Assembly (NCBI RefSeq): GCF_009498035.1
Contig: NZ_CP034550.1
Coordinates: 3,472,001-3,536,000, forward strand
Source of the DNA: Saccharothrix syringae
GTDB taxonomy: Bacteria > Actinomycetota > Actinomycetes > Mycobacteriales > Pseudonocardiaceae
Direction: 5' to 3'
DNA length: 64,000 nucleotides
A model generated the notes under the pieces. It saw only the letters and a list, made by a program, of their open reading frames with translations, did not search any database and was not told the origin of the DNA. Of this stretch, positions 34,177-41,702 are shown piece after piece (the first letter of the stretch is position 1; each line of letters starts with the position of its first letter). The translations under genes and the position numbers were made by a program.

Positions 34177-35301
34177 TCACCTGACCACGCGCACCGGCAG
34201 GTGGTCCAGCCCTCGCTGGGTGGCGGTCGGCCGTTGCGCCGGGGCGCCGGCAGGTTCGAGGCGCGTCACCCGACCCAGCGCGTGCAGCAGCGCCGACAGC
34301 ACCTGCCTGCCCAGGTGGCCGCCGAAGCAGGAGTGCGTGCCCCGCCCCAACCCCAGGTGCGGGTTGGGGTTGCGGGTGAAGTCCGCGGTGTCCGGATCGG
34401 GGAACACCTCGGGGTCGCGATTGGCCCCGGCCAGCACGACCACCACCACGTCACCCCGTGCCAGGTGCCGCCCGCGCAGTTCGACGTCCGCCTTGCAGTG
34501 CCTGCTGACCACCTGCACCGGACCGGTGAGCCGGATCAGCTCCTCGACGCCGCGGCCGTCGAGCGCCGCCAGGTCCGCGCCGCGGCACGGGCCGTTCCCG
34601 ACCAGCCACGCCACCGCGTTGCCGAGCAGGTTGGCCGTGGTCGAGTAGCCGGCGTCGAACACCGCGCGCAGCGAATTGCGCAGCACCCGGTCGTCGGGTG
34701 GCACCGCCGCCAGCACGCCGACCGGTCCCGCCGCGCCGCGCCACCGGTCGATCATCGCGTTGATCGTCTCCCGGGCGGCCAACGACGGTTCGCGGCGCTC
34801 GGGGGCGAGGCCGGAGTCCATGCCGAGCACCAGCGTGCGCGAGGCCGACCGCAGCTGTTCGTGATCGTCCGGCACGGGTATGCCGTAGAGCGCGCAGACC
34901 GCCCGCAGCGCCAGGGGTTCGGCCACCTGCGCCACGAGGTCGACCACGCCGTCGAGCCGGCCGACCAACTCCTCCGCCGCCTGCCGCACGCCGTCCGACC
35001 AGCCCGCGACCTCCTGGCGCCGGATCGCGTCGACGAACCGGCGCCGCACGGCGGTGTGCTCGGGCGGGTCGAGGGTCTGCACGCTCAGCACCTGCTCGGG
35101 GATCGGTTTCCCCAGCGCCCGCGGGTCCGAGCCGAAGACGTCGGTGTCCTTGAGGACGCGGGTGCAGTCGTCGTGCCGGGTGAGCACCCAGGCGGCCAGC
35201 TGCTCGTGCCGGTGCACGGGGTCCTCGGCCCGCAGCCGCGCGTACACCGCGTACGGGTCGGCGAGCATGGCGTCCGACAGCGGGGCGAAGATGCTGCTCA
35301 C
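34177..35301 (-). CDS. Cytochrome P450, candidate biaryl-forming partner of the pentapeptide
   Basis: GTG 35301 follows GAGAGGAGAAC. The 374-residue protein has the P450 landmarks: I-helix FDAGYSTTANLLGN (the AGxxT oxygen-activation motif), K-helix EELIRL (ExxR), an RHCKADVELRG strand, and the heme loop HLGLGRGTHSCFGGHLGRQ with the cysteine thiolate. It is somewhat shorter than the usual 400 residues. It lies 59 bases downstream of an 18-nt gene for MDYPH on the same strand. In the biarylitide system the P450 (BytO) cross-links Tyr3 to His5 of a pentapeptide (BytA), so this enzyme is a candidate for the same chemistry. No dedicated ferredoxin gene is nearby. Confidence 0.85.
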   Translation of the reverse strand: MSSIFAPLSDAMLADPYAVYARLRAEDPVHRHEQLAAWVLTRHDDCTRVLKDTDVFGSDPRALGKPIPEQVLSVQTLDPPEHTAVRRRFVDAIRRQEVAGWSDGVRQAAEELVGRLDGVVDLVAQVAEPLALRAVCALYGIPVPDDHEQLRSASRTLVLGMDSGLAPERREPSLAARETINAMIDRWRGAAGPVGVLAAVPPDDRVLRNSLRAVFDAGYSTTANLLGNAVAWLVGNGPCRGADLAALDGRGVEELIRLTGPVQVVSRHCKADVELRGRHLARGDVVVVVLAGANRDPEVFPDPDTADFTRNPNPHLGLGRGTHSCFGGHLGRQVLSALLHALGRVTRLEPAGAPAQRPTATQRGLDHLPVRVVR

Positions 35302-35360
35302 CGTTCTCCTCTCGGGTCGGTGGGGCACGGTTCCCCGCACCCCACCGCGTCACTGTTCAC

Positions 35361-35378
35361 CTAGTGCGGGTAGTCCAT
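35361..35378 (-). CDS. 18-nt gene for pentapeptide MDYPH (bytA-like RiPP precursor)
   Basis: The minus strand from 35378 reads ATG GAC TAC CCG CAC TAG, giving Met-Asp-Tyr-Pro-His. AGGAGG lies 8 bases before the ATG and is nearly a perfect anti-16S match, stronger than most ribosome binding sites in this window, and has no other start to serve. The M28 peptidase stop (35394-35396) lies just upstream, inside the AGAGGAGG context, and a P450 gene follows 59 bases downstream. Known biarylitide precursors are five-residue MxYxH peptides (founding sequence MRYYH), with Tyr3 and His5 joined by a P450. Tyr3 and His5 are in register here. Asp2 and Pro4 differ from the known examples I recall. Confidence 0.72.
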   Translation of the reverse strand: MDYPH

Positions 35379-35393
35379 CGGGGACACCTCCTC

Positions 35394-36764
35394 TCACCGG
35401 CTCAGGTCGTCGTCCACGGCGAACCGCCCGATGGCCCACGCCATCGCGCGCATCGCCTCGCCCAACGCCCGGACGTGCACGTTGGACAGGTCGTCGCACG
35501 GCTGGTGGTAGCAGGGGTCGTAGGGCTGCCCGGCGACGCCGCCGAACACCGCGGCCTCCTCGGCGGTCTTGATGCCCCGCACCCCGCCGAACGCCCCGCC
35601 CACCGGCACCCCGGCGCGAGCGAACGGCTCCTGGTCGGATCGGATGTCGTTGAGGTCGGCGGTGCGGAACGGCAGGCCCTGCACGCGGTACCCCCGGGCC
35701 AGCACGGCCTCCACCGCGCCGGAGCCGGGTGGTCCCGCGGGCGCGCCGACGTCCGGGTGGTCGCTGTCGTCGCCGTCGACCACGAACCGCACGAAGTTCG
35801 GCGAGGCGATCAGCTCCCAGTTCAGGTAGAGCCGGATCGCGGCCAGCTCCGCGGGCGTGCGGGTGCCGACGTAGTGGGTCGAGCCGACGTTGATCAGCTC
35901 CTCGGCGCCCCAGAACGCGAAGCGCACCCGGTTCGGGACCCGGTGCTGGTGCGGTGCGAGCCGCACGGCGGTCTCCAGCAGCGCCGAGACGCTGGTGGCG
36001 TTGTCGTTGACGCCGGGTCCGTCCTCGCCGCTGTCCAGGTGGGCGCCGGCCATCACGACGTGGTCCGCCCGCCCGCCCGCGGTTTCGGCGAACACGTTCA
36101 CCGTGGTCGCGTCGGAGGATCGCCCGCTCAGCTCCAGGACGCCGCTCCCGGACAACGACTCCGCGTCGCGCTGGCTGACGAACGCCACCGGCAGCACGGT
36201 CCCACCGGCCTGGCGGCGGATCACCGAGTCCACCACCGGCGACGGGTCGTAGACCAGCAGGGCGCGCGCACCGGCCTCCGAGGCGGCGACCGTCTTCGCC
36301 GCGGTCGTGCAGGCACCGCTGGGCGCGACCGCGATGGCGGTGCCCGGCGGGTAGTCGGCGGAGGCGCACCCGGACGCGGTCGCGCGGGCGATGACGCCCT
36401 CAACCCGTGCCGACGGCCCGTACTGGGCCATGAGCACCCGCACCCGGACACCGGCGGAGGTGATCAGGGATTCGCTGTCGACGGTGAACTCGCGATAGGG
36501 CACGGATTGCGTGGTCACCCGGTATCCGGCGCTTTTCAGCACACTTTCCAGGTAGGCGCGGGACATTTCAAAGCCGGCTGAACCCGAGGCCCGGTTGCCA
36601 CCTCCGGTCCGGGCTGCCGCGTCGAAGGCGCGCACCGAAGCCATGGCGTCCCGAGTGCTCACCGAATGGGCCAACCGCTGCGCCAACCAGGTGTTCGACG
36701 AGGCGGCCGAGACGGGAACGGGAACGAACAAGATCGACAGCATGATGGCAGCAATAACGCGCAT
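35394..36764 (-). CDS. Secreted M28 family aminopeptidase
   Basis: ATG 36764 has GGGGGTG upstream; an in-frame GTG 6 bases earlier is possible. The 456-residue protein has a signal peptide (MRVIAAIMLSILFVPVPVSA). A PA-type insert follows with two cysteines (SGCASADYPPGTAIAVAPSG). The M28 zinc site is complete: GAHLDSGEDGPGVNDNATS (His and bridging Asp), FAFWGAEELINVGSTHY (Glu-Glu), SDQEPFARAGVP, and CYHQPCDDLSN (final His). It resembles Streptomyces aminopeptidases that remove N-terminal residues outside the cell. Its gene immediately precedes the MDYPH gene on the same strand, so it could trim the exported product (inference), or be unrelated. Confidence 0.85.
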   Translation of the reverse strand: MRVIAAIMLSILFVPVPVSAASSNTWLAQRLAHSVSTRDAMASVRAFDAAARTGGGNRASGSAGFEMSRAYLESVLKSAGYRVTTQSVPYREFTVDSESLITSAGVRVRVLMAQYGPSARVEGVIARATASGCASADYPPGTAIAVAPSGACTTAAKTVAASEAGARALLVYDPSPVVDSVIRRQAGGTVLPVAFVSQRDAESLSGSGVLELSGRSSDATTVNVFAETAGGRADHVVMAGAHLDSGEDGPGVNDNATSVSALLETAVRLAPHQHRVPNRVRFAFWGAEELINVGSTHYVGTRTPAELAAIRLYLNWELIASPNFVRFVVDGDDSDHPDVGAPAGPPGSGAVEAVLARGYRVQGLPFRTADLNDIRSDQEPFARAGVPVGGAFGGVRGIKTAEEAAVFGGVAGQPYDPCYHQPCDDLSNVHVRALGEAMRAMAWAIGRFAVDDDLSR

Positions 36765-36815
36765 GAACACCCCCAGGGGTCGAAAGAATGCCCTCCCGAC
36801 ATTTTCGCCACCTGT

Positions 36816-36905
36816 TCACAGGCTACTTGCACAAGTGGTGTGTTCGCAACCGCAGGACTGGTCGGCCTGTTTCTTGGCCATGTGGAATACATTCTGCGCG
36901 GTCAT
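36816..36905 (-). CDS. Possible 29-residue Cys-containing peptide
   Basis: An ATG at 36905 opens MTAQNVFHMAKKQADQSCGC and continues EHTTCASSL to a stop at 36816, with another ATG at 36878. The stretch is markedly less GC-rich than its neighbours and lies upstream of the M28 peptidase on the same strand. A C-terminal cluster of Ser, Thr and three Cys is the type seen in ribosomal peptide cores. There is no ribosome binding site, so this may be chance. Confidence 0.25.
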   Translation of the reverse strand: MTAQNVFHMAKKQADQSCGCEHTTCASSL

Positions 36906-36939
36906 CGGCGCGACACCGCGGGCCGCACCGCCGGCGAGG

Positions 36940-37239
36940 AGGTCCGAGGTCCCGGCCCGAACCCGCCCCGGCGCACGCGTGGTCCGGTTCCGCGTTGGCG
37001 GGCACGAGAAGGCGTTGCGCGGGAACGTGATGGGGATCGGAAACTCCTGCGCCTTCGTCGAACCACTCGAGTCGGCCGGCATCCTCATGATCACTTCGAG
37101 TGTGCAGGCACTGGTCGCCTCCCTGTCCGCTAAGACGGTTCTGCTGGGACGGGAGGTGCCGACGCGGCTGCTGCACCGCGCGGAGCCGCCCGACCGGTGG
37201 TGGGCACGCCGGGCCGCCGCTGCGGCGATCACGCGGTGA
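36940..37239 (+). pseudogene. Flavin-dependent halogenase fragment
   Basis: One open stretch reads VVRFRVGGHEKALRGNVMGI followed by GNSCAFVEPLESAGILMITS. This matches the tryptophan-halogenase-type core, where a GRHExxWxxNVxAIGN segment leads into the strongly conserved FVEPLESTG motif. Only about 60 residues of the roughly 500 are present. There is no FAD-binding GxGxxG or WxWxIP segment, and the frame runs into unrelated sequence and stops at 37239. This is a relic of a lost halogenase gene. Confidence 0.7.
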
Positions 37240-37584
37240 GCGTTGCCGCGGAACGAGGCGTTGGCGTGGTTCCACGACGATCCGGCCTTGAACCGGCAAC
37301 TGCTCTTCGCCCCGGACAGCCGGGCGAGCCCGCTGCGCGCCGAGCCAATCGGAATGCTGTGACGGATGACGCGTTCCGGTCGGCGTCCGGTCGTTCGCGC
37401 CGGTTTCCCGACCGGAGTCGCCGTCGTCGACAGGCTCGCGGCGATCCGACGGCGAGGCTTCTTCGCGGTGAACCCGGTGCACGACGAGGCGCGGGCCACC
37501 GCGGAGCTGTTCGCACCGGGCGCGGCCGACCGGTTTCGACCGAGTGCGCCGGCGGGCGGGGACCGGCGGGCCGCACCTGCCCCG

Positions 37585-37712
37585 CTGTGCTGCCGGCCGG
37601 CCTGGCGTTGATCGTCGTGTTGGCACGGGTGTTCGACGCACCCGCCGTGCGGTGCGGGTTGCCGTCGGTGATCGGTGAGATCGCCGTGGGCGTGCTCTCG
37701 GTCCGTCGTTGA
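37585..37712 (+). pseudogene. Cation:proton antiporter N-terminal fragment
   Basis: The stretch AVLPAGLALIVVLARVFDAP followed by VRCGLPSVIGEIAVGVLSV resembles the first two segments of CPA2/KefB-type sodium/proton antiporters (ALIVxLARxxGxLxRRxGxPxVIGEIxAGxxLGPSLLG). The frame stops at 37712, just where the GPSLLG motif would follow. No later part of the protein was found nearby, so this is a remnant. Confidence 0.6.
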
Positions 37713-38288
37713 CGTGATCGCCGACGTCGGGCTCACCGTATCCTGCTGGTGGCGGTCGGCGGCAGGTTCGGCCGGTTCTCCGCGATGCTGCAAACCGCTG
37801 ATCTGGTCACGGGTGAGCAGCACGATTGACGAATAGCGTGATCGGCTTGCCGTCATTCCACGCCGACAAGCCCTGAGTCGTTGCCGAACACCACGTGCAA
37901 AGCGGTGGACAGGTTCGTTCTTGAGCACGTCTGACCGGCGCGGGAGACCGGCTTGTAGCGATCGCGCTACTTTTCGCCGGCAGTGGGCTCAACCTGGCCC
38001 TCGTGCTGTCGAGACCGTGCCGACGCGCTGGCCGCTGCTGAAGTCCCGCGCCATGGGGAACTTGAGCTGCTCCCGGGGCATCGGGGCTCGAATCCGCAGG
38101 ACGGAGACCGCGTTCGTCACGCGGTCGACCGCATGGGTGATCCGGAAGGTGGTTCCAGATTTTCCCCAAAATCTCCCCAAAAACTCCTGGCAACGTAGTC
38201 GGCGCAGGTCAGGGAGTTGCGGTCTGGATTGCGGTGAAGCCGCGCTTTCCGGGCACGGCAGCTCGGGGGAACGATCGAAAGGTGTCAC
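37713..38288. other. Gene-poor stretch upstream of a small secreted protein
   Basis: No convincing gene is present. The minus strand carries a protein-like stretch without clear start (RITHAVDRVTNAVSVLRIRA), origin unknown. A GGGGCTCGAATCC block at about 38083 recalls a tRNA T-loop, but the arms do not pair. The promoter of the secreted protein gene should lie in 38180-38280. Confidence 0.4.
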
Positions 38289-38630
38289 ATGCGCAGGCAC
38301 ATCGCCGCACTGGCAGTCGCCGGGGGTGCCTTTTTGGCCCTGCCCGCTGTGAGCGTGGGGGCCGCCCAAGCGGACTCGGGGCCGATCCAGGCCGCCGCCG
38401 GGTCCTGCTACGGCGGATGGCACGACGAGAACACCTACGGCGAGGGCTGCAAGGGGTACCCCTCGGGGTACAGGGTGCAGGCTTCGGCGCAGTGCAAGAA
38501 CGGGAGTTGGGCGTACGGCAACAAGGTGTCCATCTCGGGGAGCAGCTACTCGTGGTCGTACGCCTACTGCGCCGGCAAGGGCGGCTACAAGCTCGGGACC
38601 GGTGGTTACGTCATCCTGGGACCAGCGTAG
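38289..38630 (+). CDS. Small secreted cysteine-containing protein
   Basis: ATG 38289 follows GAAAGGTGTCAC. A Sec signal peptide (MRRHIAALAVAGGAFLALPA, cleavage about AAQADS) precedes a mature chain of about 83 residues that is rich in Gly, Tyr, Ser and Trp. It has four cysteines (GSCYGGWHDENTYGEGCKGY; ASAQCKNGSW; YAYCAGKGGYK), allowing two disulfides. No family was recognised. It resembles small extracellular actinomycete proteins of unknown role. A strong hairpin follows 69 bases after its stop. Confidence 0.75.
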   Translation: MRRHIAALAVAGGAFLALPAVSVGAAQADSGPIQAAAGSCYGGWHDENTYGEGCKGYPSGYRVQASAQCKNGSWAYGNKVSISGSSYSWSYAYCAGKGGYKLGTGGYVILGPA

Positions 38631-38698
38631 TCCGACAGGGCGTCGGGGGCCGTTGAACGAGAACTCTGACGCCACGGGCGGTTTCGCGTGATGCGAAA

Positions 38699-38739
38699 GG
38701 CTGTTGCCGGGTGCGGTGCATCGGTGCCCGGCAACAGCC
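38699..38739. terminator. Strong hairpin after the small secreted protein gene
   Basis: GGCTGTTGCCGGG (38699-38711) pairs perfectly with CCCGGCAACAGCC (38727-38739), a 13-bp GC-rich stem with a 15-base loop. It lies downstream of the secreted protein stop and is most likely its rho-independent-type terminator, although no U-tract follows. Confidence 0.7.
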
Positions 38740-39118
38740 GCGACACCCGGTCCGGGCCTGGGGAACGTCGGCCGGGTTCGCCAACGCGCTTGCGCGGGGA
38801 CAAGGTCCGCGCCACGCGTTGGCCGGCGGGGTCCCGGGTCGGTGGCCGGGCCCCAGGCTCGGGCGTGTGGAGCCTCGGGATCTGGTCATCGCGGTCGATC
38901 CGGCACGCCTGGCTCACCGACATCACCGGGCATCCCACCCGCGAGGGCGAGGTCCACACCCGGCGCCGGAGCCGGTCGTGGGCCGGGTGACCCCCGCGGT
39001 GCGCCAGAGCCATCAGCCGGCAGGGGTGGGCGAGCCGGCCACCGCCTGCGGGCCGCGCCGACGGGACCACCGCGTGCTGAGCCGAGTCCACCGTGGAGCC
39101 GGCAACAGCCCGACCGCG
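38740..39118. other. Convergent gap without a recognised gene
   Basis: This stretch lies between the terminator hairpin and the stop of the PQQ-type protein gene on the opposite strand. Open frames exist on both strands but have no ribosome binding site, biased composition or recognisable motif. Confidence 0.4.
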
Positions 39119-40684
39119 TCACCGCCCGCGCGGTAGCCCGAACGCGATCAGCACGCCACCGCGGATGCCCGTGCCGAACACGTACCCGGAGTTGACGAAC
39201 AGCATCCCGCCGGCCACCACCGCGCCGCCTGCCGAGCTGATCGACCCGCCCCGGCCGGTCAGACCGTTGACGCCGGTGAACTCCCGCACGGTGTCGTACT
39301 GCCACAGCACCCGCCCGTCCTCGGCGGCGTAGGCGCGGATTCGCCCGTCCTCGCTGCCCTCGAACACCACGCCCGGCACGCTGGACACCGCGGTGCCGTG
39401 CGCCAGGTCGCACGCGTCCGGGACCGTCGCCGCGCCACCGGTGGTGCAGGCGTCGGCGGGCAGCTCCGCCCGCCACAGCACGGCCCCGGTCGCCGGGGCG
39501 ATGGCGTGCAGCGCGCCCGGGTGGGCGTGGTAGGTGGCCGCGTAGATGCGCCTGCCGTCGTAGCTGGTGCCCCACTGGATGCCGGCCGCCTGACCGGAGC
39601 TGAGCGCCGTGCGCCACAGCACGGCGCCCGTCGCGGCGTCGAAGAGGTGGTAGACGCCGCTCTTCTGGCCGACCCCGACGACGGTCCGGTCGCCGACGCG
39701 GAAGACGTTGGGGCTCGCGCCGAAGTCGTGGTTCGGGCCGGGCACCGGGCAGCGCTCGTTGACGCCCTTGAAGCACTGCAACGTCCACGTGTCGGGGTGG
39801 GTGGCCTGCTGCGTCCACCGCCGCCGGCCGGTCTCGGCGTCGAGCGCGATCACGCTGTCGCTGTCGCCCCCGGTGCCGCTGTAGTTGTTGCCGGTGCCGA
39901 CGAACACCGTGCCGGTGCGCGGGTCGATCGCGGGGGAGGACCACACGGCGGCGCCGCTGGGCGCGAAGACCGGCACGCCGGTGGACGTCTCGCCGGTCCG
40001 CACCGGCGGCGGCGTGGTGTGGTCGCGCCACCGGAGCGCGCCGGTCCGCGCGTCGAGCGCGACGGTGCTGCCGCGGAAGGTGCAGCACGGGTAGTCGTCG
40101 TCGGCCGCGAACAGGTACTCCTTGCTGGACACGCCGACAATCAGCACGTCGCGCCACAGCAGGGGCGAGCCGGTGATGATCGCGGCCGGGTGGGTGTCGG
40201 CGGCGGTGCGCCAGCGCAACCGGCCGGTCGCCTGGTCGAGCGCGTAGACGCCGCCCTTCGAATCCCCGAAGTAGACGGTGCCGCCGGCGACGGTCGGGCC
40301 GTCGCGCAGCGGGTTCGGCGCGGGGCCGGTCACCGCGTGGGTGTCGAAGGACCACCGGGTCGCGCCGGTGCGGGCGTCGAGGGCGTAGAGCACGCCGTTG
40401 TGGCCGCCCACGTACACGCCGCCGTCGACCACCGCGGGCTGGCTCGACTGCATCCCGTCGGAGTCGGGGAACACGAAGGCCCACCGGGGCGCCAGGTCCG
40501 CCGCGGTGCGCCGGGTGATCCGGACCTCGTCCGCGTTGTGCCTGCTGCCCCGCACGTCGTGCTGCCACATGGGCCACTCCGAGCGCCCACCGGGGTGCCC
40601 GGCCGCGTGCGCGGGCGTGACGGAGGTCGGCAGGAGGAGGGCGACGGCGAGCGCGCGCAGCGCGCGGAAGACGGTCATTCGCAT
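39119..40684 (-). CDS. Secreted PQQ-type beta-propeller protein
   Basis: The 521-residue protein has a signal peptide (FRALRALAVALLLPTSVTPA). Repeats typical of eight-bladed PQQ propellers follow: GVYVGGHNGVLYALDARTGA, TVYFGDSKGGVYALDQATGR, VIALDAETGRRRWTQQ and GVYHLFDAATGAVLWRT. A vicinal cysteine pair (DYPCCTF) and WGTSYDGRRIY resemble the polyvinyl-alcohol dehydrogenase / quinohemoprotein-like group, but no heme CxxCH motif is present. It may be an extracellular quinoprotein dehydrogenase or a non-catalytic WD-like propeller. It stands alone. Confidence 0.8.
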   Translation of the reverse strand: MRMTVFRALRALAVALLLPTSVTPAHAAGHPGGRSEWPMWQHDVRGSRHNADEVRITRRTAADLAPRWAFVFPDSDGMQSSQPAVVDGGVYVGGHNGVLYALDARTGATRWSFDTHAVTGPAPNPLRDGPTVAGGTVYFGDSKGGVYALDQATGRLRWRTAADTHPAAIITGSPLLWRDVLIVGVSSKEYLFAADDDYPCCTFRGSTVALDARTGALRWRDHTTPPPVRTGETSTGVPVFAPSGAAVWSSPAIDPRTGTVFVGTGNNYSGTGGDSDSVIALDAETGRRRWTQQATHPDTWTLQCFKGVNERCPVPGPNHDFGASPNVFRVGDRTVVGVGQKSGVYHLFDAATGAVLWRTALSSGQAAGIQWGTSYDGRRIYAATYHAHPGALHAIAPATGAVLWRAELPADACTTGGAATVPDACDLAHGTAVSSVPGVVFEGSEDGRIRAYAAEDGRVLWQYDTVREFTGVNGLTGRGGSISSAGGAVVAGGMLFVNSGYVFGTGIRGGVLIAFGLPRGR

Positions 40685-41152
40685 GGCGGGACCCCGGTGT
40701 TCGGTCGGTGTGCGGCGATCCTGGCAGCGGGCTGTCATCCACCCGTCATCGGCGCGTCAACGCGTTCCCGATATCCGCCGGCGGCCTTTGTTGGTTCACC
40801 GCGGGGCGGTGCGCGGTGGGATACCGAGAAGTGCGGACAACGATTCGCGGCCGTGTGGTCACTATGTGCGAACCAATTACATCGAACGGATGAGGGGCGC
40901 CGAAGAATTTCTTGACCTGCCAGGGATCTGTGGGGAAGGTGGTCGTGGTGCGAGGGTGAACTCGCTGGTCGGGGGGCTGGATCTTTTCGACGCACAACGC
41001 GGTGCATCCGCCATCGGGGCGAGGGCGGGGTGGAGTCGGGGGCGCCGTCGGGCGTTAATCCAATCTTCAACGGATTATGCGCGGCGGCGCCGTGCCGATT
41101 TCAGGCTCCTCGCGTCGAATATCCGTTTGGTGTGCAGGGAGGGGGCCGTGCG
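40685..41152. other. 468-bp divergent gap
   Basis: This gap between the divergent PQQ-propeller and SARP-like genes is less GC-rich around 40850-40930 and must contain both promoters. No convincing gene, hairpin or repeat was identified. Confidence 0.4.
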
Positions 41153-41700
41153 ATGGGTGAAAACGAGGTGGTGGCGACCGGGAGGTGCCGCCGGTTGGTC
41201 CTGCTGGGTGAGATGACCGTGGACGGCGAGCCGATCGGCTCCACGCGCAGCAGCGTGACGCGCATCGTGGCCTTCGTGGCGCTGTGCGGCCCGTCGACCC
41301 GGTCGAGGCTGGCGGAAGCGCTGTGGCCGGACACGGTGGAGAGCAAGGCGCAGGGCTCCCTGCGGACGGGCCTGTGGCAGCTGCGGCAGCGGCACGCCGG
41401 GCTGGTCGTGCTGACCGGGCCGACGGTGGGCCTGGGGCCCGACGTGTGGGTGGACGTCCACCACCTGACCGCGGTCGGCCACCGCCTGCTCGACGCCACG
41501 CGCGCGGACCCGGTCCCGCTGCTCGGGGCGTGCGACGGCTTCACCGAACTGCGGTGGGAGCGCGAGGTGCTGCCCGGCTGGGCGGACGACTGGGTGGCGC
41601 ACGAGCGCGAGCGGTTCCGGCAGCTGCGCCTGCACATGCTGGAGGCGCTGGCCGGGCGGCTGTGCGAGGCCGGGATGTTCGGCATGGCCCTGGCCGCCCC
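41153..41700 (+). pseudogene. SARP/BTAD-type regulator, truncated by a deletion
   Basis: ATG 41153 is preceded by GGGAGGGGG. The frame reads RLVLLGEMTVDGEPIGSTRS, then PSTRSRLAEALWPDTVESKA and GSLRTGLWQLRQRHAG (winged-helix DNA-binding domain). The BTAD domain begins HERERFRQLRLHMLEALAGR and LCEAGMFGMALAA. The family then continues with a LxAVxADPLRESAH-like stretch, but here the sequence changes within a few bases into an MMPL transporter in another frame. The regulator keeps its DNA-binding domain but loses most of BTAD. It would be read on as a frameshifted tail to a stop at 43558 if translated. Confidence 0.75.
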
Positions 41701-41702
41701 TG

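Noticed and set aside
37366..37611. Plus-strand frame with RRRGFFAVNPVHDEARATAELF as a real gene
   Set aside because: It has no ribosome binding site, no family resemblance, and lies between two clear pseudogene fragments.
38060..38180. GGGGCTCGAATCC block resembling a tRNA T-loop
   Set aside because: Neither a T-stem nor an acceptor, D or anticodon arm could be paired around it, and no CCA-side stem was found, so no tRNA is called.
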